DNA from: Oceanobacillus indicireducens
Lineage (GTDB): Bacteria; Bacillota; Bacilli; Bacillales; Amphibacillaceae
Assembly (NCBI RefSeq): GCF_014647195.1
Contig: NZ_BMOS01000021.1
Location: forward strand, 1 to 55,125
Length of the DNA stretch: 55,125 nt
Direction: 5' to 3'
Part shown: one piece after another, positions 9,472-17,190 of the stretch
Numbering within the stretch: position 1 is the stretch's first letter
Layout: each line of letters opens with the position of its first letter
Made by a program: the position numbers and the translations under genes
Notes under the pieces: model-generated
Databases searched by the model: none
What the model was told of the DNA's origin: nothing
Seen by the model: only the letters and a program-made list of their open reading frames with translations

Positions 9472-10503
9472 ATGAGTAAAGAAAAATTGTTTATGCAAGC
9501 GATAAATGAAGCGCTAGACCAGGCAATGGAAAAAGATGAAGATGTTATTTTACTTGGAGAAGATATTGCTGGCGGTGCGAATGTGAAGCATTTAGAAGAA
9601 AAAAATGAAGATTCATGGGGCGGAACGATGGGAATTACTAGGGGGTTGATGCCCAAATATGGCCGTGAACGTGTTATTGATACACCTATATCTGAAATGG
9701 GATATATGGGAGCAGCTGTAGGAATGGCAGTAACAGGTTTGCGTCCTGTTCCGGAGTTAATGTTCAATGACTTTATTGGCTTTGCACTTGATTCGATTCT
9801 TGGACAAGGCTCGAAAATGCGTTATATGTTTGGCGGTAAGGCTACAGTACCAATGACGGTTCGTACCATGCACGGTGCTGGTGCCAGTGCTGCGGCTCAG
9901 CACTCTGGTTCTTATTATGGAATGCTTGGTTCCATACCGGGAGTGAAAGTAGTTGTTCCAGCAACACCGTATGATGCAAAAGGGTTAATGCTATCTGCTA
10001 TTGAAGATAATAATCTGGTCATGTTTTTTGAGGATAAAACATTGTACGGTACAAAAGGAGACGTGCCAGATGAATATTATACGATTCCAATAGGAGAAGC
10101 AGCTATTAAACGAGGTGGTGAAGATTTGACGATTGTCACTATTGGAAAAATGTTATTTGTAGGTTTGGAAGTTGCTGAAATATTGGAGAAAGATAATGTA
10201 TCCGTTGAAGTTATTGATTTACGCACTGTCGCTCCGTGGGATCAGGAAACAGTCATTGAATCTGTTAAAAAAACAGGAAGATTAATAGTTATTGATGAAG
10301 CGAATCCACATAATAACACAGCAACAGATATTGCATCTGTAGTATCTGATAGAGCATTTGATTATTTAGATGGCCCGATTAAATGTGTTTGTGCACCAAA
10401 TACACCTGTTCCTTTTGCAGCGAATCTCGAAAAACTATATATTCCGAACGCAGATAAAGTATTAAGAGAAGCAGCAGAAATTATCGATGATTTAAAAGCT
10501 TAG
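9472..10503 (+). CDS. acoB: Acetoin dehydrogenase-type E1 component, beta subunit
   Basis: The beta partner of the E1 heterotetramer; it supplies the conserved Glu that activates TPP (in 'LLGEDIAGG') and the C-terminal transketolase domain. 343 residues is the normal length. Segments 'RVIDTPISEMGYMGAAVGMA' and 'DLRTVAPWDQETV' are family hallmarks. ATG 9472 follows GGAAGGGG. Third in the operon, 27 bases after acoA. Confidence 0.9.
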   Translation: MSKEKLFMQAINEALDQAMEKDEDVILLGEDIAGGANVKHLEEKNEDSWGGTMGITRGLMPKYGRERVIDTPISEMGYMGAAVGMAVTGLRPVPELMFNDFIGFALDSILGQGSKMRYMFGGKATVPMTVRTMHGAGASAAAQHSGSYYGMLGSIPGVKVVVPATPYDAKGLMLSAIEDNNLVMFFEDKTLYGTKGDVPDEYYTIPIGEAAIKRGGEDLTIVTIGKMLFVGLEVAEILEKDNVSVEVIDLRTVAPWDQETVIESVKKTGRLIVIDEANPHNNTATDIASVVSDRAFDYLDGPIKCVCAPNTPVPFAANLEKLYIPNADKVLREAAEIIDDLKA

Positions 10504-10519
10504 AAAGGGAGGTAGAACG

Positions 10520-11767
10520 ATGGCAACTGAAATTGTAATGCCTAAATTAGGGTTAACGATGACAGAAGGAACCGTTGAAAAATGGTTAGTAAGTGAAGGC
10601 GATCAGGTTGAACAGGGAGATCCGCTTGTTGAAATCAGTTCTGAAAAGCTGACAAATGAAGTTGAAGCACCGGTATCCGGAGTGATTATTAAAGTAGTTG
10701 CTGAAGAAGGTGATGTTGTTCCAAGTAGGGAAGCTATCGCATTTATCGGTGAAGAAGGCGAAACCGTTGAAACAAATAGGGAATCAGAGAATAAAAAAGC
10801 GATGGAGACACAAGGAACACAGCAAGTTGAACAACATACTGCTGTTGATACAGAAGCAAAGCAACACGAACTGGTACATTCAAAAGAAGGAGAACGAATT
10901 TTTATTACCCCGGTTGCCCGGAAAATGGCAAAAGAGCAGAATATTGATATCCGTGATGTAAATGGAACAGGTGGAAATGGAAGGATTACACGGCTTGACA
11001 TATTAAGGTATGAACCATCAGAGAAAGCTGTAGCTGAGAAAACACAGCCTGCAGGTGCAATCTCTCCGGAAATCGAATACGGTGCTGGACTTGAGGGTAT
11101 GCGCAAAACGATTGCCGAGCGTATGATGAGAAGTGTTCAATCAACAGCACAAGTAACGAATCAGCGAAAAGTAGATATTACAGAATTAATGACATTCAGA
11201 AAGGAAATACAAGGGAAAATAAAACAGCCGCTTGATAATGGAGAAATGAGTATTAATACATTACTGACAAAAGCAGTTGTTCTATCTTTACTGGATACTC
11301 CTGAAATGAATGCGTGGTTCTACAATGGTAAATATATTAAAGTGGATGAGGTTCATATAGGTATGGCTACTGCGATTGAAGAGGGGTTGGTAGTACCTGT
11401 TATCAAGAATGCACATCATATGCCGCTGTCACAACTTGGCCCAGAAATAAGAAAGGTAACATCTGAAGCTAGAAAAGGAACACTGGATGGCAGCCTATAC
11501 ACAGGGTCCACATTTTCGATTACAAACTTAGGTGGATTTGATATAGAATACTTTACACCTATCATAAATACACCTGAAGTTGGTATTCTTGGAGTTGGTT
11601 CCCTGCAAAAAGAATTAGCATTTGATGATAATGGAAAAGTAGTTGAAAAGCTGAAACTTCCATTAAGTTTAACATACGACCATCAAATTATAGATGGTGC
11701 TCCAGCAGCAGAATTTTTAAGTAAAATAGCTGGTTACCTACAAGATCCTTATCGACTGATGATTTAA
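10520..11767 (+). CDS. acoC: Acetoin dehydrogenase-type E2 (dihydrolipoyl acetyltransferase)
   Basis: The E2 core transfers the acetyl group to CoA, yielding acetyl-CoA. Domain order is a lipoyl domain (about 1-78, lipoyl Lys43 in SSEKLTNE), a charged linker, a peripheral-subunit-binding domain (about 129-165, 'TPVARKMAKEQNID'), and the catalytic domain ending with the DHQIIDG active-site motif. 415 residues with a single lipoyl domain. ATG 10520 follows GGGAGG. Last gene of the operon; a family 1 repeat hairpin follows. No acoR-type activator lies beside the operon. Confidence 0.88.
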   Translation: MATEIVMPKLGLTMTEGTVEKWLVSEGDQVEQGDPLVEISSEKLTNEVEAPVSGVIIKVVAEEGDVVPSREAIAFIGEEGETVETNRESENKKAMETQGTQQVEQHTAVDTEAKQHELVHSKEGERIFITPVARKMAKEQNIDIRDVNGTGGNGRITRLDILRYEPSEKAVAEKTQPAGAISPEIEYGAGLEGMRKTIAERMMRSVQSTAQVTNQRKVDITELMTFRKEIQGKIKQPLDNGEMSINTLLTKAVVLSLLDTPEMNAWFYNGKYIKVDEVHIGMATAIEEGLVVPVIKNAHHMPLSQLGPEIRKVTSEARKGTLDGSLYTGSTFSITNLGGFDIEYFTPIINTPEVGILGVGSLQKELAFDDNGKVVEKLKLPLSLTYDHQIIDGAPAAEFLSKIAGYLQDPYRLMI

Positions 11768-11775
11768 CGAATTTC

Positions 11776-11835
11776 GGGACAGTGGGGTCAGAGGCAATGT
11801 CCCACTTGGGACATTGCCTCTGACCCCACTGTCCC
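11776..11835. repeat. Repeat family 1 copy C, perfect 29-bp inverted repeat
   Basis: Arm 11776-11804 (begins GGGACAGTGGGGTCAGAGG) and arm 11807-11835 are exact reverse complements with a 2-nt loop. It starts 8 bases after the acoC stop and could terminate transcription, though only TTTC follows. The perfection of both arms suggests recent origin or gene conversion. Confidence 0.85.
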
Positions 11836-11859
11836 ATTTCATTTATATCCCGTTAGGGC

Positions 11860-11888
11860 TTGACGTAATTGTGTTTTTGGGTTATGAT
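11860..11888 (+). promoter_or_regulatory. Sigma-A promoter of spx
   Basis: TTGACG (11860-11865) and TATGAT (11883-11888) are separated by exactly 17 nt. Confidence 0.75.
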
Positions 11889-11942
11889 ATATTTAATTAA
11901 ACATATTTGAATTTGTTGAAATAGATGATTAATTAAATATAT
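11887..11942 (+). promoter_or_regulatory. AT-rich stem-loop in the spx leader
   Basis: ATATATTTAATTAA (11887-11900) is the exact reverse complement of 11929-11942. The right arm ends three bases before the GGGGG ribosome site (11945-11949). A folded leader could modulate spx translation or mRNA stability; that role is inference. Confidence 0.55.
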
Positions 11943-11956
11943 ATGGGGGTAAATGA

Positions 11957-12352
11957 ATGGTCACACTGTACGTCACACCTAGCTGTACTTCCTGTAGAAA
12001 AGCAAGAAAATGGTTTCAAGAGAACGGTATTCCTTTTAAAGAAAGGAATATTATGTCTGACCCGGTATCAAGGGATGAAATCAAAGAAATTTTACGCTTG
12101 ACGGATAATGGTACGGAGGAAATTATTTCTACCCGTTCAAAAGCTTTCCAACAATTAAAACCAGATTTGGAAAATTTAACATTACAGGATTTATTGACAC
12201 TGATTGAAGAAAATCCAGGAATCTTAAAACGCCCAATTATGTTTGATGATAAACGTCTTCAGGTCGGATATAACGGAGACGAAATTCGTAGCTTCTTACC
12301 ACGTTCGGTAAGAGAATTTAATCTGCAAGAAATGCAGAAAATGATTAACTAA
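11957..12352 (+). CDS. spx: Redox-sensitive transcription regulator Spx
   Basis: Spx binds the alpha subunit of RNA polymerase and switches on thiol-stress genes under disulfide stress. The CxxC redox switch CTSC is at residues 10-13, and the length of 131 residues is exact for the family; '[19 protein letters not shown]' is the ArsC-like fold segment. The C-terminus lacks the usual LAN-type tail, ending in ...MQKMIN, so ClpXP recognition may differ. ATG 11957 follows GGGGG by 7 nt; the ATG at 11953 is out of frame. It has its own promoter and terminator. Confidence 0.94.
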   Translation: MVTLYVTPSCTSCRKARKWFQENGIPFKERNIMSDPVSRDEIKEILRLTDNGTEEIISTRSKAFQQLKPDLENLTLQDLLTLIEENPGILKRPIMFDDKRLQVGYNGDEIRSFLPRSVREFNLQEMQKMIN

Positions 12353-12370
12353 ACATATTAAAATAATTGA

Positions 12371-12409
12371 AGTGCTATTTCTCGAACAAGCGAGAGATAG
12401 CACTTTTTT
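12371..12409 (+). terminator. Terminator of spx
   Basis: AGTGCTATTTCTCG (12371-12384) pairs with CGAGAGATAGCACT (12391-12404), followed by six Ts. Confidence 0.9.
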
Positions 12410-12500
12410 GATTTTCTTGTACAATCAATCTAAAAGAATTTTTTATAAATGCAACTTTTTATCATCTGCCTGCATCTTAGTAGTAAGGGGAGGGAGCAAG

Positions 12501-13052
12501 TTGAACCTAGTCGACAGGTTAAAAAGAAAAGAAGAGGCTGCTTTAGTTGAACTCATGAATCAATATGGGGACTATTTGCTCCGAATGGCTTACCTATTAA
12601 TCAAGGATCACCAACGGGCAGAGGAAGCGGTGCAAGATACATTTATCTCCGCATTTGAAAAAATAAATCAGCTGGAAAAGGAAGAACATTTAAAGAGCTG
12701 GCTGACAACGATAACGATTAATCGTTGCCGACAGCAAATGCGCAAATGGAGTTTTAAGCATATTTTCCCAGATATAGAAATAATCGAGCGCACACAACAA
12801 GCGGATAGGATTGATAGTCCAGAAGCGGATTTATTGGCAGTTGAGTGGAACGAGAATCTCACAGCTGCAATTCATGCATTGGATTATAAATATCGAGAAG
12901 TCATCACGTTATTTTATTTTAACGAATTGAAGCTTGCGGAAATTGCTGTCTCGACAAATATAAAGGAAAATACTATCAAGTCACGGTTAAAGCGGGCGAA
13001 AAAATTGTTAAAAGACCATTTACTAAAGGAGGGTGCGCATAATGGAGGATAA
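12501..13052 (+). CDS. ECF-type RNA polymerase sigma factor
   Basis: A 183-residue sigma-70 family factor with region 2 ('NQYGDYLLRMAYLLIKDHQ', 'AEEAVQDTF') and region 4 ('YREVITLFYFNELKLAEIA', 'ENTIKSRLKRAKKLL'). It should direct polymerase to a small stress regulon and be held inactive by the membrane protein encoded next. The start is TTG 12501 because GGGGAGGG at 12487-12494 sits 6 nt upstream; a longer frame to 12372 runs through the spx terminator. The 3' end overlaps the next gene by 11 nt. It is not clearly one of the named B. subtilis ECF factors. Confidence 0.9.
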   Translation: MNLVDRLKRKEEAALVELMNQYGDYLLRMAYLLIKDHQRAEEAVQDTFISAFEKINQLEKEEHLKSWLTTITINRCRQQMRKWSFKHIFPDIEIIERTQQADRIDSPEADLLAVEWNENLTAAIHALDYKYREVITLFYFNELKLAEIAVSTNIKENTIKSRLKRAKKLLKDHLLKEGAHNGG

Positions 13053-13356
13053 AAAGCAGATAAAGAATCGACTAAATAAGGAACTTGAAAATATTCGGTT
13101 TACAAAGCAAACAGATGTGTTGAAAAAAGTTTACCGGCCAACGTGGAAAGATAAACTTCATCAACTATGGAATAAAGAGATCAGCATACCAATTCTTCCA
13201 GTAAGTTCAGCCGTGGTCATCCTTTTGTTCGGTTACGGATTTTTCACAATTTCTGAATTCAATAATCAAGATGAATATCCGTATGAAACGATTGAAATCG
13301 GAGGTAATACGTATTGGAAAGCGGAAGTAGAGAGGAGACTTGTGAATGAGGAATAA
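13042..13356 (+). CDS. Putative membrane-anchored anti-sigma factor
   Basis: A 104-residue protein with a basic N-terminal cytoplasmic part (about 1-50), one transmembrane segment ('ILPVSSAVVILLFGYGFFT', about 51-69) and a short extracytoplasmic tail. Its position directly after and overlapping an ECF sigma gene makes an anti-sigma role likely. ATG 13042 is 8 nt from AGGAGGG. No zinc-binding HxxxCxxC motif is present. It overlaps the next gene by 11 nt. Confidence 0.72.
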   Translation: MEDKKQIKNRLNKELENIRFTKQTDVLKKVYRPTWKDKLHQLWNKEISIPILPVSSAVVILLFGYGFFTISEFNNQDEYPYETIEIGGNTYWKAEVERRLVNEE

Positions 13357-15598
13357 TATTACGTTAAAAATAAAGCATTTGGTTATGATTATGACGGGCA
13401 TTTTTATCCTTATTCCGCTTGCAAGTATTTATCTGATACCACAACTTGAACTCGGTATAGTAAAATATAAGCTTGCGAATGGAAGTGGGGTTGGAAAAGA
13501 CAAAATTCTCGAACTCTTGGAAGACAATATTCTGCCGAGTCAAAAATATCACCTGATTGAAGAGCGTTTCTTAAGTGGGGAGTGGATGAATGACTATGCA
13601 ATATATGTCGGGCCTTCTATGACGACAAGCGTGGCTGCGGATCATGATTGGCCATTCATCAGTTGGGAAGAAAAGCAACCATATATTGAGGATTATCTAG
13701 AAAATGGGCCTATTAATGGATATCTACAAACGGCGGTTATGGAGCTAGCATATGAAGCAGTACTGGAAGGAGATGACGCTAGACTTCAGGAAATCTATGA
13801 TCGTGCAGTTGAACGTTTGGAAAAGTCGGAGCACTCTTATGAAATTCCTGAACTAAAGTTTTCGTTTATCAAGCTCCATTTGCAAGCTGGAAATCTAGCT
13901 AAAGCGGAAAGTCTATTAGAACAAATTGACGTTCCGGACCATGCGTATGCTAAGGCAGAAAAGAAGCAATATGAAGCATTCCTTTTATTGAGGAAGGGGC
14001 AGCTGGAAGAGGCTTTAGCGACGGTTCAGCAAGGTTTGGAAGAATATAGAATTGCTTGGGAAAAAGAAGAGAATGAAGACCCGATAGAACAGAGCGGTGT
14101 TTATGAAGAGATGAAGAAATTGGAGAACCGCTTGCTAACTGGTCCTCCTGTGAATGGTGCGGCGGAGGTTGCGAAGGTATCAGGAAATATTAGCAGACAG
14201 GACGGGACGCCGATTAAGGATGCCGGTGTATTTCTTAGGGATGCTGCCGATGTTACTAGTTCGATTCGTCCTGATGAATGGTACCAGACAAAGACAGATG
14301 CTGCTGGGAATTTCGAATTCACGGGGGTTATGCCTGGAGATTATCAAGTGTTTGCCGGTTTCCAAATGGAGCAAATCGATGGCTATTTTTGGCCGGTTGA
14401 TATGAATGACTGGGTAAGAATCGACGGTACAGAAAATATTCAATATGATATTACGCTAGCCCCGCTACTGGAAGTAAACGCTCCTGCAAACGAAGCCGTA
14501 TTGGAGGAAAAAACGATTGATTTTAGCTGGGAAGCGGTTGACGAGGCAGCTTATTACATGCTTGACTTTCATATAGAAGAAAGCGATGTTTCTTATGGGA
14601 TGAGCTGGGATAGGAAGGTGGAAGAAAGTCAACTTTCATTGCCTGTAGAGAGTCTTTATAATATTTATTTGAATTTCCTTACTGATATTGCAGAAACAAA
14701 GAACGATTATTTCAACCCGGCAACGGTGCTTGGCTTTGAAAATCCAGAGGGACATTATTCTTGGAATGTGAAGGCTTTTGATGAAGATGGAAATCTTATA
14801 ACACAAAGCAATGGTTACCGGTTAGCGGAAGAAACAATCGGAAATCTGCCGACTATGTATTTAAAACAACGGGAACTTACAGCAGAAGATGAATTGCTGC
14901 TAGCCGGTGAATTGGAACAGGCGCTTGACGGTTACCGGAACGTTTTAACATCCAACCCAGATGACTTGCACAGCCTCCGAATGGTTGCACGGTTGATCGG
15001 GATCGAAGCGGGTGGGAGCTTTAGTACCGCGCAAAAGCTGCAGCAACCTTATTATGAACAACTAGCCGAGCTTACGGCAGATCCTATTTATCTGAATCAG
15101 ATGTTACATTATTATTACGATGCAAGCGATTGGGAGCCATATGAGAAGTGGTATCAGAAGTATAAAGCGGCTTTGGGAGAAACAATCGACCCTTATACAA
15201 AAAGTATCCATGCCAATGCTCTTTTATTTCAAGGTAAATACGAGGAAGCTGCGAACCTCCATAAGGAAGCACTGCTGGAAGGAAGCGACAACCACAATAT
15301 CGGAAATCTATTAGCTGTGGAAATTTATCTTGGTACTGATTTAGATGAAGTGTATGATTTAGCAAAACAATATCCTTATATGGAATATACGACTGGTAAT
15401 GTCGGTGTAGTGGATTGGAGTGTTCTTATTTCTGATATAAAACAAGCGGTGCATGATGACGCTCGGGTTATCGATACCTTGCATGAAGGGCTGATGTTCT
15501 TTTTCAAAGAGCAGGATACCGAGCTGCAGGAATGGAAGGAACAAACAGAACAAACTTCACTTACTAAATTTATCCGCGCTTTGGAGGAAGTGAATTAA
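13346..15598 (+). CDS. Membrane-anchored TPR and carboxypeptidase-regulatory-like domain protein
   Basis: A 750-residue protein with one N-terminal membrane anchor (about 12-33). The middle carries TPR-like helical repeats (about 110-265, 'AGNLAKAESLLEQI', 'KGQLEEALATVQQGL'), then a carboxypeptidase-regulatory-like beta domain (about 275-350, 'TKTDAAGNFEFTGVMPGDYQV'), an Ig/FnIII-like stretch (about 375-480), and a second TPR region (about 510-690, 'QGKYEEAANLHKEAL'). It is translationally coupled to the anti-sigma gene. The long extracytoplasmic part could sense envelope state for the sigma/anti-sigma pair, or be a client. I know no named family for the whole architecture. Confidence 0.75.
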   Translation: MRNNITLKIKHLVMIMTGIFILIPLASIYLIPQLELGIVKYKLANGSGVGKDKILELLEDNILPSQKYHLIEERFLSGEWMNDYAIYVGPSMTTSVAADHDWPFISWEEKQPYIEDYLENGPINGYLQTAVMELAYEAVLEGDDARLQEIYDRAVERLEKSEHSYEIPELKFSFIKLHLQAGNLAKAESLLEQIDVPDHAYAKAEKKQYEAFLLLRKGQLEEALATVQQGLEEYRIAWEKEENEDPIEQSGVYEEMKKLENRLLTGPPVNGAAEVAKVSGNISRQDGTPIKDAGVFLRDAADVTSSIRPDEWYQTKTDAAGNFEFTGVMPGDYQVFAGFQMEQIDGYFWPVDMNDWVRIDGTENIQYDITLAPLLEVNAPANEAVLEEKTIDFSWEAVDEAAYYMLDFHIEESDVSYGMSWDRKVEESQLSLPVESLYNIYLNFLTDIAETKNDYFNPATVLGFENPEGHYSWNVKAFDEDGNLITQSNGYRLAEETIGNLPTMYLKQRELTAEDELLLAGELEQALDGYRNVLTSNPDDLHSLRMVARLIGIEAGGSFSTAQKLQQPYYEQLAELTADPIYLNQMLHYYYDASDWEPYEKWYQKYKAALGETIDPYTKSIHANALLFQGKYEEAANLHKEALLEGSDNHNIGNLLAVEIYLGTDLDEVYDLAKQYPYMEYTTGNVGVVDWSVLISDIKQAVHDDARVIDTLHEGLMFFFKEQDTELQEWKEQTEQTSLTKFIRALEEVN

Positions 15599-15639
15599 AA
15601 AAATGCGTGAGGCAGATATCCCGCCTTACGCATTTTTTT
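15597..15639. terminator. Bidirectional terminator between the ECF cassette and hlyIII
   Basis: AAAAAAATGCG at the left pairs with CGCATTTTTTT at the right around GAGGC/GCCTT. Both convergent genes end at its edges. Confidence 0.85.
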
Positions 15640-15640
15640 G

Positions 15641-16288
15641 TTAAATGACATACCAATATATACAAATGAAATGGAACAGGCTGCCGAGGAGAATAAAAAT
15701 ATGAAAAATCTCGTGGAAGCCCCAATTTTTAAACCGGAGAAATTCTGGTTTAAATCCGTAAATAATCCCGCCAATCGTATAGGCGACACCACCAAGGATA
15801 AGATAGACCATCCCGCCTGTACCAAGTGCTGGGGCTAATTCTCCAGTGAAAAAGATAGCGAGCCACCCCATTAAAATGTAAATCATGGTGGAAAGCCATC
15901 TTGGTGAAGTGAACCATGTCAGTTTGAAAATGACACCAAGAATTGCGAGGCCATTAATGACACTGAATAGAATCCAACCTAATGTGTTATTCAATGCGAT
16001 GATACATAAGGGGGTGTAAGTCCCAGCAATTAAAACGAAAATCATCGAATGATCAATTCGCTGCAGCCAAGCTATCACCTTATCTTTTGCAATGACCATA
16101 TGATACGTTGCGGATGCCGAGTAAAGTAAAATCATGCTGACTCCGAAAATAACGACGGCTGTCAAGCCAATTATTGAATACCCTTCGGCGACGGCCTTTA
16201 TAATCATTGCTACTAATCCAAATAAAGCGAGAACTGCACCTACCCAATGTGTTAGGCTGTTAATTGGTTCTCTAATATACTGATTCAA
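15641..16288 (-). CDS. Hemolysin III family protein (PAQR superfamily)
   Basis: A 215-residue integral membrane protein with about seven hydrophobic helices. PAQR/HlyIII signatures are SATYH (after the second helix), the His in 'QRIDHSMIFVLIAG', and HEIFH near the C-terminus, which form the zinc site in this superfamily. The bacterial role is unsettled: hydrolase, membrane fluidity or pore formation have been proposed. The start is TTG at 16288 with AAAGGGG 9-10 nt upstream. A promoter and a palindromic operator precede it. Confidence 0.9.
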   Translation of the reverse strand: MNQYIREPINSLTHWVGAVLALFGLVAMIIKAVAEGYSIIGLTAVVIFGVSMILLYSASATYHMVIAKDKVIAWLQRIDHSMIFVLIAGTYTPLCIIALNNTLGWILFSVINGLAILGVIFKLTWFTSPRWLSTMIYILMGWLAIFFTGELAPALGTGGMVYLILGGVAYTIGGIIYGFKPEFLRFKNWGFHEIFHIFILLGSLFHFICIYWYVI

Positions 16289-16308
16289 CTGGAAAACCCC
16301 TTTCGATG

Positions 16309-16337
16309 TAACACGTGGTTTTTAAAACTACGTGTTA
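16309..16337. promoter_or_regulatory. 29-bp imperfect palindrome, likely operator of hlyIII
   Basis: TAACACGTGGTTTT and AAAACTACGTGTTA are mirror arms with one mismatch around TTA/T. It lies just after the predicted transcription start of hlyIII on the minus strand and before its ribosome site, a good place for a repressor. Confidence 0.6.
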
Positions 16338-16350
16338 GTGTTATAATAAA

Positions 16351-16380
16351 TTTATAACATAGTTTATAGCGATAAGTCAA
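16351..16380 (-). promoter_or_regulatory. Predicted promoter of hlyIII
   Basis: On the minus strand TTGACT (16380-16375) and TATAAA (16356-16351) are 18 nt apart. Confidence 0.5.
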
Positions 16381-16413
16381 CCGCTGCTAATAAAAATGTG
16401 GAGGAATTTAGAT

Positions 16414-16986
16414 ATGGTGAATAATTTAGATAACTTACTGGAGAAACTGCAGCTCAATACACGACTATCCAGCCAGGATATACCTGGATTGGACTTATAC
16501 ATGGATCAGGTCATCCAATTATTTGAAAATAAGTATGAACAAACGAAACGGACAACAGATGAAAAGATTTTAACGAAAACAATGATCAATAATTATTCCA
16601 AGGGGAAATTATTTTTCCCGATAAAAAATAAAAAATACTCCCCGGAACATGTCATGCTCATTGATTTGATTTATGAAATGAAGACGATTCTTGCAATACG
16701 GGATATTAAGACAACACTGGAATCACTTAATCAGCAGATGATGGAAGAAACACTTGATCTCGGGCCATTATATGAATCCTTTATAAAGCTTTCGGGAAGT
16801 AATCTCGAACGTTTTACCGAAGACAGTAAGAAAATGGTGCGCGAGGTGGATGCCGGGCAACTCGATGATAGCTATTTGAATCAGGTGCTGCTCGTACTAT
16901 CCTTTGTTAATATGAGTAATTATTATCGCAGGGCAGCTGAAGCCTTAGTTGATGAGATTGCAGATATAGAAGCGAAAAAGGACTAA
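16414..16986 (+). CDS. DUF1836 family protein
   Basis: A 190-residue soluble protein with the conserved DUF1836 segment 'NYSKGKLFFPIKNKKYSPEHVMLIDLIYEMK' seen in part at about 57-86. That region resembles a MerR-like winged helix (tyrosine, basic and 'ypPi...kYs..Hi..L' pattern), so a DNA-binding role is possible but unproven. ATG 16414 is chosen because GTGGAGG (16398-16404) lies 9 nt upstream; the earlier ATG at 16396 overlaps that site. It stands alone, with repeat family 2 right after its stop. Confidence 0.8.
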   Translation: MVNNLDNLLEKLQLNTRLSSQDIPGLDLYMDQVIQLFENKYEQTKRTTDEKILTKTMINNYSKGKLFFPIKNKKYSPEHVMLIDLIYEMKTILAIRDIKTTLESLNQQMMEETLDLGPLYESFIKLSGSNLERFTEDSKKMVREVDAGQLDDSYLNQVLLVLSFVNMSNYYRRAAEALVDEIADIEAKKD

Positions 16987-16994
16987 GCTTTACC

Positions 16995-17157
16995 GTTTAT
17001 CACGCATTAAAGGTTTGTAATACCCCCACTTCTAAACATGAGGGAAGTCCAACATGTGAGGGTGGGGGATAAACAGTCCATAAATGCCTGATTCTGTTCA
17101 ACTAACATTCAGTGGAGAGGTAATGAATCCCCCACTGAATGAAGTTTCACTTTATGA
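16995..17157 (-). repeat. Repeat family 2, fullest copy
   Basis: Read on the minus strand it begins TCATAAAGTGAAACTTC, holds a hairpin with arms CATTCAGTGG and CCACTGAATG, then GTTAGTTGAACAGAATCAGG, a second hairpin with CCCCCAC and GTGGGGG arms, and ends in TTAATGCGTGATAAAC. Copies are at 1-108 (right part) and 43861-43946 (left part). No reading frame. It looks like a small non-autonomous element. Confidence 0.75.
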
Positions 17158-17190
17158 TAAAATAAAAGAAAAAGAATGAGGAGAATGCAT

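Noticed and set aside
12372-12500. N-terminal extension of the ECF sigma factor
   Set aside because: It is coded by the spx terminator and spacer; the ribosome site supports TTG 12501.
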